A stretch of 64,000 bases of DNA, from the NCBI RefSeq assembly GCF_016427505.1, contig NZ_JAELXS010000005.1:1-64000 (forward strand), in the 5' to 3' direction. The position numbers and the translations under genes were made by a program. The notes beneath the pieces were generated by a model. That model ran no database searches. It was not told the origin of the DNA and saw only the letters and a program-made list of their open reading frames with translations. Below are positions 53,201-61,630 of the stretch, piece after piece; the stretch's first letter is position 1, and every line of letters begins with the position of its first letter. This DNA is from Sphingomonas mollis. GTDB taxonomy: Bacteria; Pseudomonadota; Alphaproteobacteria; Sphingomonadales; Sphingomonadaceae.

Positions 53201-55217
53201 GTATCGGCTCAGCCAGCGCGGCATCGTTCCCAATACCGACAAGCTGCGGCTGGAAACCCGCGACCGCTTCCGCTCCGAACGGATCGTCGAGACACGCCAG
53301 CTGACCCGGCACATCGATTACGACATCGACCTGTCGCTCGGCACCATCCGGTTCCGCGAACCGATCCTCAGCCGCGATGCCGGGCTGAACCCGAACTTCA
53401 TCGTCGCCGAATACGAAGTCGACAGCGGCCGCCTGAACCAGCTCGCCGCCGCCGCCCGCGTCGCCGGTCGCACCGCCAATGGCCGGATCGAGGTCGGCGC
53501 CAGCGTGATCCGCGACGAGACCGCCGACGCCGCCACCATTGCCGGCGCCGACGTGAAGGCGAAGATCGGTCGCGGCACCGAATTGCGCGGCGAAGTCGCC
53601 GGTGGTGGTCGTGGGGGCTTGGGCGACGGCATCGCCTATCTGGCCGAGGCGGAGCATCATGGCCCCGGCCTCGACCTGCTCCTCTATGCTCGCCAACAGG
53701 ACGAGAATTTCGGCGTCGGCCAGCAGAATCTGGTCGAGGCTGGCACGCGCAAGCTGGGCCTCGACACCCGTATCCGCCTGACCGAGCGGCTCAGCCTGAC
53801 CGGCACCGGCTGGTATCAGCAGCAGTTGATCGGCGCGGGCGAGCGGATCGCGGGTGAGGCGAAGCTGGAATATCGGCGCGCCACCGGCACCGTGTTCGGC
53901 GGCGTGCAGGTCGCGGCCGATCGTGGTCTCGACGGCCGCGACCGCAACAGCCTGCTCCTGACGCTGGGCGGTACGCAGGCGATCGGCGACCGGCTGACGC
54001 TGTCCGGGCAGACGCAGGTGGCGCCCGGCGGCGACAAGGCGAGCGTCGATTTCCCGATCCGCCACCAGTTGACGGCCGCCTGGCGCGTAAAGCCCGGCAT
54101 CCGCCTGCTCGCCGGGTACGAAATCGCGCAAGGCAGCGACTTCACCGCCAATACCGCGCAGGTCGGCTTCGACATCGCGCCATGGCGCGGCGGCAAGTTG
54201 ATGAGCACGCTGAACCAGCAGGCGATCGGCGAGAACGGCGCGCGCACCTATGCGCAATACGGCCTCAGCCAGTCGTTGCCGCTGGGCAGGCACTGGACGG
54301 TCGATGCCACCGTCGATGCGTCGAACACCGTGAAGGGCAGCATCCCCGTCGGCGGCGTCGTCAATGCGTTCCAGCCGGTGGCATCGGGCGGCTTCCTGTC
54401 CACGACGCAGGTGAACGGCGATTACATCGCGCTGACGCTGGGGGCGACCTATCGCGCGGCGCGGTGGTCGTGGAACGGACGGATCGAACGGCGCGATGCC
54501 GACGCGGAAAAGCGCTGGGGGATCACCAGCAACGTCCTGCGGTCACTGGGCGAAGGCAGCACGATCGCCTCTGGCCTGCGCGCCTATCGCCTGACCGACC
54601 GGCGCGGTGCCACCGCCGAATCGGCGACCGCCGATGTCGCGCTGGCGCTGCGCCCGCTCGACAGCCGCTGGTCGATACTGGAACGACTGGTGTTCCGTCA
54701 CGAGCGCGCCGACACCGGCTTCACCGACGCCAACGGTCTGGGCGTCCCCGCCTATGGCAATGGCGCGCAGGTCACGACGCGGGCGGTGAACAACATGGCG
54801 GTGAATTACCGCACCGGGCCGGAGGGCGCCGGCCATGGCACCGAGGCGACGCTGTACTACGGCGCCAAATATGTCCGCGGCCGCTTCGCCGACGACGTTT
54901 ATACCGGCTTCATCGACGCGACCGGGTTCGAACTTCGACAGGATGTCGGCCAGCGGTTCGATATCGGCGTGCAGGCGTCGATCCAGCACGCATGGTCGGG
55001 CCGCGACGCCTGGGCGTGGAGCGGCGGTCCCTCGGTCGGCGTCTCGCCCGCCGGCAATGTCTGGCTGACCGCCGGGTACAATGTCGCCGGCTATCGCGAC
55101 CGCGATTTCGAGGCCGACCGGTATTCGCGCCAGGGCCCGTATGTGACGGTGCGGGTCAAGTTCGACCAGCAGACGCTGCGCGATGCCGCCCGCCGGTTGA
55201 CGGCGATCGGCCGATGA
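50226..55217 (+). CDS. Giant outer-membrane protein: DUF11, SdrD-B-like and barrel domains
   Basis: 1663 residues (or 1659 from ATG 50238). Signal peptide to about 28, shared motif RVENTATLSFTTD, beta-rich region to about 345, DUF11 domain about 348-465 (LLLTKTASVRDAAPGDIVQY), SdrD-B/carboxypeptidase-regulatory-like domain about 475-560 (GVRLMLEDGTFVVTDRDGLY), Ig-like linker to about 825. From about 830 to the end come alternating amphipathic strands with Tyr/Phe turns, ending VRVKFDQ then a short tail, as expected for an outer-membrane barrel. Function unknown: surface anchor, adhesin or exporter of the three smaller partners are options. Confidence 0.6.
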   Translation: MAPCMPTPRLFTRLGALLLGLAAIAAGAQTTRVENTATLSFTTDAGVQTVASNTVTLDAARKKRPTTLGFYLPPPGYELTGMKCETTPRRVFTPAPIDAATFAGSKKIASADIYADVILVLDDQGDNLDPTTRETQYITATIGKITVRLPLLETAPDSGIFAGGVPATATGKHPDLVPCDARGQRGERLTLSFGENDNSFSSSYSLLIDPAGFVFDSANGRMVDGAIVSLVDANGNPAMVYGDDGVSLYPSTVTSGETVTDASGRVYPGRPGRYRFPLTLPGVYFLKIQPPGDYTAPSVVPLATLQTLKDPSGGPFILNDASFLRSLTLSTPDPFYADIPLDRPGDAQLLLTKTASVRDAAPGDIVQYRLQLANRGTTGARGLHVTDYLPEGLRYRRGSARGGDEPVVSADGRTLDFTIDTLAPSATTQLTYVVTIAPGAPTGEALNRARVAGDGVFSNEAAASVRLRPLLFTDALTVIGRVTEGNCGDPVDKRKGVAGVRLMLEDGTFVVTDRDGLYHFEGVPAGRHVVQLDTASIPDSHEAVACDNDTRQAGSAISRFVEGQGGLMKRVDFQLKPTGRATRAIDTLPIVADDDAVAAGLRDWTVGLTAGTDWLFPALDHNPRAPVQRVVVKHGLDERVALTVNGERTDPLAFDGTDKGAAAAVSRWSGLPLRAGDNLLAATILAPDGRIVKTLERTVHYAGAGVRATIDPARSRLIADGLTRPLIAVRVTDKDGRPVRAGASVPFRIDQPYRAATEATLEQNRQLAGRDRTEITAQVVGDDGYAFLALQPTTQAGAVHAVVTLTDDRQARTSDIRTWLAAPARDWMVMGFGAGSIGYDTLKTRASALPRADRGKMVSDGQLALYAKGRIKGSWLLTLAYDSDRRYDPDRGLLGTIDPDRYYTVYGDGTVQGYDAATRRKLYLRLERREFYALFGDFETGFTDTQLTRYSRTLNGVKAAYEGRNLRATGFAAEVDTRYARDEIQGNGLSGPYRLSQRGIVPNTDKLRLETRDRFRSERIVETRQLTRHIDYDIDLSLGTIRFREPILSRDAGLNPNFIVAEYEVDSGRLNQLAAAARVAGRTANGRIEVGASVIRDETADAATIAGADVKAKIGRGTELRGEVAGGGRGGLGDGIAYLAEAEHHGPGLDLLLYARQQDENFGVGQQNLVEAGTRKLGLDTRIRLTERLSLTGTGWYQQQLIGAGERIAGEAKLEYRRATGTVFGGVQVAADRGLDGRDRNSLLLTLGGTQAIGDRLTLSGQTQVAPGGDKASVDFPIRHQLTAAWRVKPGIRLLAGYEIAQGSDFTANTAQVGFDIAPWRGGKLMSTLNQQAIGENGARTYAQYGLSQSLPLGRHWTVDATVDASNTVKGSIPVGGVVNAFQPVASGGFLSTTQVNGDYIALTLGATYRAARWSWNGRIERRDADAEKRWGITSNVLRSLGEGSTIASGLRAYRLTDRRGATAESATADVALALRPLDSRWSILERLVFRHERADTGFTDANGLGVPAYGNGAQVTTRAVNNMAVNYRTGPEGAGHGTEATLYYGAKYVRGRFADDVYTGFIDATGFELRQDVGQRFDIGVQASIQHAWSGRDAWAWSGGPSVGVSPAGNVWLTAGYNVAGYRDRDFEADRYSRQGPYVTVRVKFDQQTLRDAARRLTAIGR

Positions 55218-55275
55218 CATGCCGCCCCCTTCCCTCGCCACCACGCGCCACCGCCCGGCGCGGGAGAACATCCTT

Positions 55276-55887
55276 ATGCTGATGAACACGCAGGCCCTTG
55301 CCGGCGACCCGACCGATGGAGAACCGGCGGCGCCGGATCGGCGCGCGGGCAAGCGCCATCAATCCGTCCTGCTGATCGGCAAGGTCCGGCGCGGGCCGAC
55401 GACGACCGTCTGTCTGGTCCACGATATTTCCCGCAACGGCCTGATGGGCCGTTTCCCCACCCCGCCATCGGTCGAGGAACAACTGGTGATCGAGGTGCGC
55501 GGCCTGCCACCGATCGTCGCCACCGTCCGCTGGGTGATGGGCCGCAAGGCCGGGTTGCAGTTCGCCGAGCCGCAACCGGTCGAACATGTGTTCCGCCTGA
55601 CGCTGGAGGACGGTCTCGTCGCCCGCCCGCCACGCTTTCCGATCGACGCGCCGGCGATCGTGCGGGTCGATGGCGGCCGCTTCACTGCGCAGATCTTCGA
55701 CATCTCCGCCGGCGGGGCGAAACTGGCGACCGAGGCGGTCGTAGCGCCGGGTCAGACCGGACAAGTGACGCTGGTCGATACCGGCACGGCGATGTTCGGC
55801 CGGATATGCTGGACGCGATCTAAGCTGTTCGGCTTTCGCTTCTGCTCGCCCCTGCCCCTCGACGTGCTGTCGCATATTCTGAGTTAG
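55276..55887 (+). CDS. Double PilZ domain protein
   Basis: 203 residues with two PilZ domains. First: RAGKR (RxxxR) and DISRNG (DxSxxG), complete for cyclic di-GMP binding. Second: DISAGG present, but the Arg motif is reduced. ATG at 55276 (or 55282). 58 bases after the giant barrel gene and co-directional, so it may be on the same transcript and tune the surface system. Confidence 0.8.
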   Translation: MLMNTQALAGDPTDGEPAAPDRRAGKRHQSVLLIGKVRRGPTTTVCLVHDISRNGLMGRFPTPPSVEEQLVIEVRGLPPIVATVRWVMGRKAGLQFAEPQPVEHVFRLTLEDGLVARPPRFPIDAPAIVRVDGGRFTAQIFDISAGGAKLATEAVVAPGQTGQVTLVDTGTAMFGRICWTRSKLFGFRFCSPLPLDVLSHILS

Positions 55888-55903
55888 AGCATCGCAAACC
55901 CAA

Positions 55904-55971
55904 CCGTTCGTGCTGAGCGAAGTCGAAGCACCTGTGGCGCGACAGCCTTCGACTTCGCTCAGGCCGAACGG
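55904..55971. repeat. Inverted repeat between PilZ gene and ppc
   Basis: 25-base arms 55904-55928 and 55947-55971 with two mismatches (CCGTTCGTGCTGAGCGAAG type), between convergent genes. Related to the repeat at 33538-33655. Confidence 0.75.
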
Positions 55972-56005
55972 TGAAAGGATGAGGTCAGCGCTGACGATCG
56001 ACAGA

Positions 56006-58675
56006 TCACCCCGAATTGCGCAACGCGGTGGCGATCGCGTTGATCGACAACAGGATGCCGTCGCCGATCCGCACGTCCTCGTCGCCCGCGCGGTGGCGCT
56101 TCATCAATTCGATCTGCAACAGGTTGAGCGGTTCGATATAAGGCAGGCGCAGGCGGATCGAGGTTTCGAGCGCGGGATGCCGCTCCAGCAGGCGCGACTG
56201 GCCGGTCGTCTGCAACAGGCCGTCATGCGTCAGCGTCCACGCATCGCGGATGGTGGTGAAGAACGGCCGCAGCGGTTCGTCGACCAGCGCGGCATAGCGC
56301 GCGGCGATGCCCATGTCGGACTTCGCCAGCACCATCTCCATATTGGCCAGCGTCGCGGCGAACAGCGGCCAGCCCTCGGCCATCTCGGCCAGCAGCGCCT
56401 TGTCCTCGAACCCGGCGATCGCCTGACCGACGCCGTACCAGCCGGGCAGCATCACCCGCGCCTGCGCCCATGAAAAGACCCACGGGATGGCGCGCAGATC
56501 CTCGATCCGGTCGGATTTGGTGCGGCTGGCGGGCCGGCTGCCGATCTTCAGGTTCGCGATCTCGGCGATCGGCGTCATCTGGCGAAAGAACGTCCGGAAC
56601 GAATCGTCGCCGTAGACGAGGTCGCGATACGCATGGAACGCCGCGTCCGACAGCTTGTCCATCGCCCCCGAAAACGCCTGGTTCTCGGCGTTCGACAGCC
56701 GCACCGGTTCCAGACTGGCGAGCAGGGTGGCGGACGCCATCGCCTCCAGATTGGTCGCCGCGGTCTCGCACGTGCCGTATTTGGCGGCGATCACCTCGCC
56801 CTGTTCGGTGATGCGGATGCGGCCCTGCACGGTGCCGGCGGGCTGCGCCTGGATCGCCGCGAAGGCCGATCCGCCACCGCGCCCCACCGCGCCGCCGCGT
56901 CCGTGGAACAATTGCATGCCGACGCCCGCCGCCTCGAACACCGGCGTCAGCGCGGTCGATCCCTTCGACAGGCCCCAGGTCGATGTCAGGTAACCGCCGT
57001 CCTTGTTGGAATCGGAATAGCCGATCATCACTTCCTGATGGCCGCGCCCCTGCGTGATCGCGGCGATCTCCGGCAACGCCAGCCAGTCGCGCATGATTTC
57101 GGGCGCGGCATCCAGATCCTCGATCGTCTCGAACAGCGGCACCGCCATGATCGCCGCCTCGGGCGAGTCGCCGGGGCGGTACAGACCCGCTTCCTTCAGC
57201 AGCAGGTTGACCTCCAGCAGGTCGGACACCGACTTGGCCATCGACACGATATAGACGCGGATCGCCTCCACCCCGAACCGGCGATGCGCCGCCGCCGCCG
57301 CCTCGACGATCGCCAGTTCGGACGCGGTCTCGTCGGAATATGACTGGAACCGGCTGGTCAGCGGCCGCGCATTGGCCAGTTCGCGCCGCAACAGCGCCAC
57401 GCGCGCGTCCTCGTCCAGCGCCAGATAATCCGCCTCGACCCCCGCCGTCTTCAGCAGTTCGGCGACGACGCGTTCGTGCACCGCCGAATTCTGGCGCAGG
57501 TCGAGCGTGGCGAGATGGAACCCGAACACGTCGACCGCCCGGATCAGCCGCGCCAGCGCGCCGCTCGACGCCAGCGCCCCGCCGCCCCGCGTCGCCAGCC
57601 CGCGCGCGATCGTGACCAGATCCGCGCGGAACGCCGCCGGATCGGGATACGCCTCTCCCTGCAACCGCCCCGGCCGCGCCGCCGGCCGGCCGCTCAACGC
57701 CTCGTGCGTCGCGGCGAGCCGTGCATAGACGCCCGACAGCGCCCGGCGGAACGGTTCGTCGCGCCGGCTCGGCGCATCGTCGCCGCTCGCCTCGGCCAGC
57801 GCCTCGACCCCCTCGTCGACACCCACCCGGGCAGAGGAGATCGACAGCTCGGCGCCCAGCGCATGGACGGTATCCAGATAATGACCCAGCACCGCCTCGG
57901 CCGACCGTTCCAGCGCCAGCGTCAGCGAGGCGGCGGTCACGTTGGGATTGCCGTCGCGATCGCCGCCGATCCAACTGCCCGGCTTCAGGAAACTGGGGCA
58001 GCGCCGCCCGAGCGCGCGGTCCCATCGCTGATACAGCGCCGGCACGGTCGGCAGGAACACGTCGCGCAGATACGACAGCGCGGTTTCCACTTCGTCCGCC
58101 ACGCCCAGCCGCTCGCGACGCAGCACCCGCGTCTGCCACAACAGCGCGACCTGCCGGCGGATGGCGTCCTCCACCGCATCGCCATCGGGCGTCTCGATCA
58201 TGCCGGTATCGCGCACCAGCATCAGTTCGGCGATGCGGTTGCGGTGATCGATCATGCTCTTGCGGCGCACCTCGGTCGGATGCGCGGTCAGCACCGGTGC
58301 GACGAGCGCCCGGTCGAGCAGCGCCACGACCGCGTCCTTGTCGACCCCCTCGGCCGCCAGCCGGTCGAGTGCCGCCGACAGTTCCGCACCTTCCTCCATC
58401 GAAAAGCCCTGACGATCCTCGGCCAGATTGGCGAGCATCGAGAACAGCATGAAGCCGCGTACGAATTCCAGCGTATCGTCCAGATCGAGCTGTTCGAGTT
58501 CCAGATCGATCGCCGCACCGTCGCCCAGCCCGCGATGCCGCTCGACCGAGGCGCGCCGGATCGTCTCGGTCGCCGCGAACAGCTTCTCGCCGCCATAATC
58601 GCGGATCACGTCGCCGAGCAGGGCGCCGAGAAACCGGATGTCGGGATTGTTCGCGATCGGAGGAAGAGTAGCCAT
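56006..58675 (-). CDS. ppc: Phosphoenolpyruvate carboxylase
   Basis: 889 residues. Catalytic His in VLTAHPTEVRRKS and Lys motif in GYSDSNKDGGYL; C-terminus ends ATALRNSG. Converts PEP and bicarbonate to oxaloacetate, refilling the TCA cycle. ATG at 58675; the longer frame lacks family sequence. Confidence 0.97.
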   Translation of the reverse strand: MATLPPIANNPDIRFLGALLGDVIRDYGGEKLFAATETIRRASVERHRGLGDGAAIDLELEQLDLDDTLEFVRGFMLFSMLANLAEDRQGFSMEEGAELSAALDRLAAEGVDKDAVVALLDRALVAPVLTAHPTEVRRKSMIDHRNRIAELMLVRDTGMIETPDGDAVEDAIRRQVALLWQTRVLRRERLGVADEVETALSYLRDVFLPTVPALYQRWDRALGRRCPSFLKPGSWIGGDRDGNPNVTAASLTLALERSAEAVLGHYLDTVHALGAELSISSARVGVDEGVEALAEASGDDAPSRRDEPFRRALSGVYARLAATHEALSGRPAARPGRLQGEAYPDPAAFRADLVTIARGLATRGGGALASSGALARLIRAVDVFGFHLATLDLRQNSAVHERVVAELLKTAGVEADYLALDEDARVALLRRELANARPLTSRFQSYSDETASELAIVEAAAAAHRRFGVEAIRVYIVSMAKSVSDLLEVNLLLKEAGLYRPGDSPEAAIMAVPLFETIEDLDAAPEIMRDWLALPEIAAITQGRGHQEVMIGYSDSNKDGGYLTSTWGLSKGSTALTPVFEAAGVGMQLFHGRGGAVGRGGGSAFAAIQAQPAGTVQGRIRITEQGEVIAAKYGTCETAATNLEAMASATLLASLEPVRLSNAENQAFSGAMDKLSDAAFHAYRDLVYGDDSFRTFFRQMTPIAEIANLKIGSRPASRTKSDRIEDLRAIPWVFSWAQARVMLPGWYGVGQAIAGFEDKALLAEMAEGWPLFAATLANMEMVLAKSDMGIAARYAALVDEPLRPFFTTIRDAWTLTHDGLLQTTGQSRLLERHPALETSIRLRLPYIEPLNLLQIELMKRHRAGDEDVRIGDGILLSINAIATALRNSG

Positions 58676-58824
58676 CCCGCAATGCTGCGCTGCGGCACCG
58701 TGCAGGTCAACCGGCTGCTGGTATAACCAGATCAAGCGTGCGGTTTTTGTCGGTCGCCCCGACTGGTCGAGCTGTCTGGTCGGGCTGTCCGGTCGCCTGT
58801 CGGATGGTCCGGCGCGGGAACCGA

Positions 58825-59175
58825 TCAGATCTGGATGGCGCGCGTCATCGCCGGCGGTGCCTTGGCGACCATGCGACCAAGCCCGTCGATCACGCGGCCG
58901 GCGCCCTTCCGGATCGGTTCAATGCCACCAGTATCCGCGGTGGTCACGGGCACGCAAGAGACATGCTGGACAACCCCGCCCGGCAGGGTCGGCGGCAGCA
59001 GCAACGTCGTCAGGCAATCGGCCAGATTGGGTGCTTCGCGGTGACCGAGCGTATCGGTGATATCCTCATCCGACAGTGTCGGTGCCAGTGCTGCCAGCGC
59101 GGTGGCGGCAGCCTGCCAGAGCGCGTCATGGTCGGTGACCGACACCGAGAGGTTCAACACGAAATCGGAATGCAC
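58825..59175 (-). CDS. Hypothetical protein beside flagellin genes
   Basis: 116 residues from GTG 59175 with AGGAAG upstream (TTG 59193 is possible). Family not recognised: no signal peptide; mixed sequence with DFVLNLSVSVTDHDALWQAA and a Pro-rich middle. Contains LPPTLPGGVVQHVSCVPV. Leftward, between the flagellins and ppc. Confidence 0.45.
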   Translation of the reverse strand: MHSDFVLNLSVSVTDHDALWQAAATALAALAPTLSDEDITDTLGHREAPNLADCLTTLLLPPTLPGGVVQHVSCVPVTTADTGGIEPIRKGAGRVIDGLGRMVAKAPPAMTRAIQI

Positions 59176-59338
59176 ATCGCTTCCTGTCTTCAATTGTCTG
59201 GAGAGACGCGAAAGCGATGCCGCGCGATACTGCGGCTTCTTCTCCTCCTCGGCGGACCCACCCTTCGACTGTTACAACCGAAATGGCATCATCTTTTTAC
59301 GACGATGGATATATTTAATACCATATTAACCTTGGTAT

Positions 59339-59368
59339 ATTTTTCGATGCGTTGGTTCATCGAAAAAT
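59339..59368. terminator. Hairpin downstream of fliC copy 1
   Basis: Perfect 11-base arms (ATTTTTCGATG and its complement) around an 8-base loop, in AT-rich DNA. May back up the terminator at 59406-59427 or serve the promoter of the 58825 gene. Confidence 0.45.
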
Positions 59369-59405
59369 GGCCGGGGTGACACGGATGGTCACTCCGGCCA
59401 TGACC

Positions 59406-59427
59406 GCCGGGGATCGAAATCCCCGGC
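59406..59427 (-). terminator. Terminator hairpin after fliC copy 1
   Basis: Perfect 9-base GC-rich arms (GCCGGGGAT) with a 4-base loop, 13 bases past the flagellin stop. No strong T run follows. Confidence 0.6.
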
Positions 59428-59439
59428 GGATGCAGTTCC

Positions 59440-60297
59440 TTAACGGAACAGCGAGGTGATCGTCTGCGGCGCCTGATTGGCGATCGACAGCGCCTGCACG
59501 CCAAGCTGCTGCTTGACCTGCAAAGCCTGCAGCTTCGCCGATTCCTTCGCCAGATCGGCATCGACGAGATTGCCGATACCGCTCTCGATCGTGTCCGACA
59601 GCTTGCTGGCGAACGTCGACTGCGCGTCGATCTTGCGCGAAGCCGAACCGAGGTCGCTGAGTGTGACCTTGATGTCCTTGCTCAGCGTATCCAGCGCGCC
59701 GACCATATTCTTGGCCTTTACAGCCGTGTCGATTTCAGAGTCCTTCCCCACCGCGGTGGTGGAACCCGTTGTCGCCAGATCCATGGCCTGGTTTTCGACG
59801 CTCAGCGTATCGGGCGTGTACGTGCCACCGCTGGAAACGCTGCCCAGCGACTGCAATGCACTGACCGTACCACCGCTCGTCTTCAGCAGATTAGTACCGT
59901 TGAACTCGGACGAGTTGACGATCGTGGTGATCTGGTCGCGAAGGGCCTTGAAGTCCTTGTTGTACGCAGTGCGACTTGCGTCATCGACACCCGTATCCGA
60001 TGCCTGCGTCGCAAGCGTCTTCATCTGGTTGACGACGTCGGAAATCTGCTCTGCGCCCGCTACCGCAACGTCGGTGACGCTCTTCGCCCGGCTGAGCGAC
60101 GAGGACACCGCCTTCAGTCCGCCCAGATCGCCGCGAAGTTTCTCGGCGATCGTGTAGGCGGCTGAATCGTCCTTGGTCGAACTCACGTTCATGCCGCTGT
60201 TGATGCGGTTCTGAACGGTCGAAAGACCCTTGCTGGTGGAATTGAGCGCCTGAAGCGCGGCCATCGCACCAGTGTTCGTGTTTACGGACATTGCCAT
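59440..60297 (-). CDS. fliC: Flagellin, copy 1
   Basis: 285 residues with flagellin D0/D1 ends: MAMSVNTNTGAMAALQALNS, RINSGMNVSSTKDDSAAYTI and C-terminal QLGVQALSIANQAPQTITSL. The variable middle is short, so a thin filament protein. Differs from copy 2 mostly at residues about 185-215. Leader shares 38 of 41 bases with copy 2, a candidate FlbT target. Confidence 0.95.
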   Translation of the reverse strand: MAMSVNTNTGAMAALQALNSTSKGLSTVQNRINSGMNVSSTKDDSAAYTIAEKLRGDLGGLKAVSSSLSRAKSVTDVAVAGAEQISDVVNQMKTLATQASDTGVDDASRTAYNKDFKALRDQITTIVNSSEFNGTNLLKTSGGTVSALQSLGSVSSGGTYTPDTLSVENQAMDLATTGSTTAVGKDSEIDTAVKAKNMVGALDTLSKDIKVTLSDLGSASRKIDAQSTFASKLSDTIESGIGNLVDADLAKESAKLQALQVKQQLGVQALSIANQAPQTITSLFR

Positions 60298-60305
60298 CGT
60301 ATGTT

Positions 60306-60346
60306 TTCCTTCTGGAAAGTTCGGCTGCTTCTGCGGCCGTGGACCG
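60306..60346 (-). promoter_or_regulatory. Conserved flagellin leader, copy 1
   Basis: Matches the leader at 61457-61497 at 38 of 41 positions, including the AGAAGGAA ribosome site 8 bases before the ATG. Sequence further upstream diverges, so selection on the leader is likely. FlbT acts on such leaders in Caulobacter. Confidence 0.5.
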
Positions 60347-60533
60347 GATCGGCGGTCCCCCGGCGACCCGCCTGAAAGGCAGCTCGCCCTTCATCATGGA
60401 AAGAAACATCGGCGGCCGGGCGCGGGCACGAAGATTATTGATGGTTAGCAATGGCTTAACGGGTAGGCGCGGAGGATTTTACCGGGATATCAGGCGGATG
60501 GTCCCGGTCCGACGACGGCGCCCAGACGCCAGA

Positions 60534-60565
60534 AAACCGGGGCGGAGGATGTTCCGCCCCGGTTT
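60534..60565 (-). terminator. Terminator hairpin after fliC copy 2
   Basis: Perfect 13-base arms (AAACCGGGGCGGA) around a 6-base loop, 25 bases past the flagellin stop; A-tract on the other side gives a U-like tail in leftward mRNA (CGGTTTTC). Confidence 0.7.
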
Positions 60566-60590
60566 CCGGGTCGCCGGGTGATGGCCGGGC

Positions 60591-61448
60591 TTATTTGAAC
60601 AGCGACGTGATCGTCTGCGGCGCCTGATTGGCGATCGACAGGGCCTGCACGCCAAGCTGCTGCTTGACCTGCAACGCCTGCAGCTTCGCCGATTCCTTGG
60701 CCAGATCGGCATCGACGAGGTTGCCGATGCCGCTTTCGATCGTATCGGTCAGCTTGCTGGCGAAGGTGGACTGCGCATCGATCTTGCGCGACGCGGAACC
60801 CAGATTGCTGAGGTTGGTCGAGATCGCCTTGCTCAGCGTGTCCAGCGTGCCGACCATCGTGGTGGCATCAGAGGGGGACGAGATCGTCGACGTCGTGTTC
60901 AGCTTGCCCGCCGTACCGGCCGCGGCCAGGTCCATTTCCTGATTGGGCACGGTCAGCGTATCGGGGGTATAGGTGCCGCCGCTGGAGATACTGCCCAGCG
61001 ACTGCAATGCCGACACCGTACCGCCGCTGGTCTTGAGCAGGTTGGTCCCGCTGAATTCGGACGAGTTGACGATCGTGGTGATCTGGTCGCGAAGCGCCGT
61101 GAAGTCCTTGTTGTAGGCATCGCGGCTGGTCTGGTCGACGCCGGCATCGGATGCCTGCTTGGCCAATGTCTTCATCTGGTTGACGACGTCGGAAATCTGC
61201 TCGGCACCCGCGACCGCGACGTCGGTAACGCTCTTGGCACGGCTCAGCGAGGTGGTAACGGCCTTCAGCCCGCCCAGATCGCCGCGCAGGTTCTGCGCGA
61301 TCGTGTAGGCGGCCGAATCGTCCTTGGTCGAGCTGACGTTCATGCCGCTGTTGATGCGGCTCTGCGTCGTCGCCAGACCCTTGCTCGTCGCGTTCAGGGC
61401 CTGAAGAGCGGCCATCGCGCCGACATTGGTGTTTACGGACATCCCCAT
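60591..61448 (-). CDS. fliC: Flagellin, copy 2
   Basis: 285 residues, the same length as copy 1 with near-identical ends and a changed central segment (AAGTAGKLNTTSTISSPSDA). ATG at 61448; the longer frame is an artefact. A tandem duplication with two separate leaders and terminators, so both are probably expressed on their own. Confidence 0.95.
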   Translation of the reverse strand: MGMSVNTNVGAMAALQALNATSKGLATTQSRINSGMNVSSTKDDSAAYTIAQNLRGDLGGLKAVTTSLSRAKSVTDVAVAGAEQISDVVNQMKTLAKQASDAGVDQTSRDAYNKDFTALRDQITTIVNSSEFSGTNLLKTSGGTVSALQSLGSISSGGTYTPDTLTVPNQEMDLAAAGTAGKLNTTSTISSPSDATTMVGTLDTLSKAISTNLSNLGSASRKIDAQSTFASKLTDTIESGIGNLVDADLAKESAKLQALQVKQQLGVQALSIANQAPQTITSLFK

Positions 61449-61456
61449 GACGTGTG

Positions 61457-61497
61457 TTCCTTCTGGAAAGTTCGGCAGCTTCTGCGGTCGCGGACCG
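61457..61497 (-). promoter_or_regulatory. Conserved flagellin leader, copy 2
   Basis: The partner of 60306-60346. CGCAGAAGC and GCCGAACTTTCCAGAAGGAA blocks are shared. Promoter elements of the CCTATAAT type are not seen upstream, which hints at a different promoter class for flagellin. Confidence 0.5.
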
Positions 61498-61630
61498 TGA
61501 CGGCGGTCCTTCGGCGGCCGTTCAAAAGCGCTGGCCACATCCTTATTCTGGGAAGAAATCCGGGCCGGCGGACAGAGATTGCGAAATTATTCACGCCAAT
61601 GGTTACCGGCGTGTTTCCCCTGTTTTCCGA

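Noticed and set aside
51489..54293. 934-codon open frame on the minus strand
   Set aside because: Opposite the giant barrel gene. It is Arg/Ala-rich without domains and arises from GC-rich codon structure; the plus-strand protein has clear domains.
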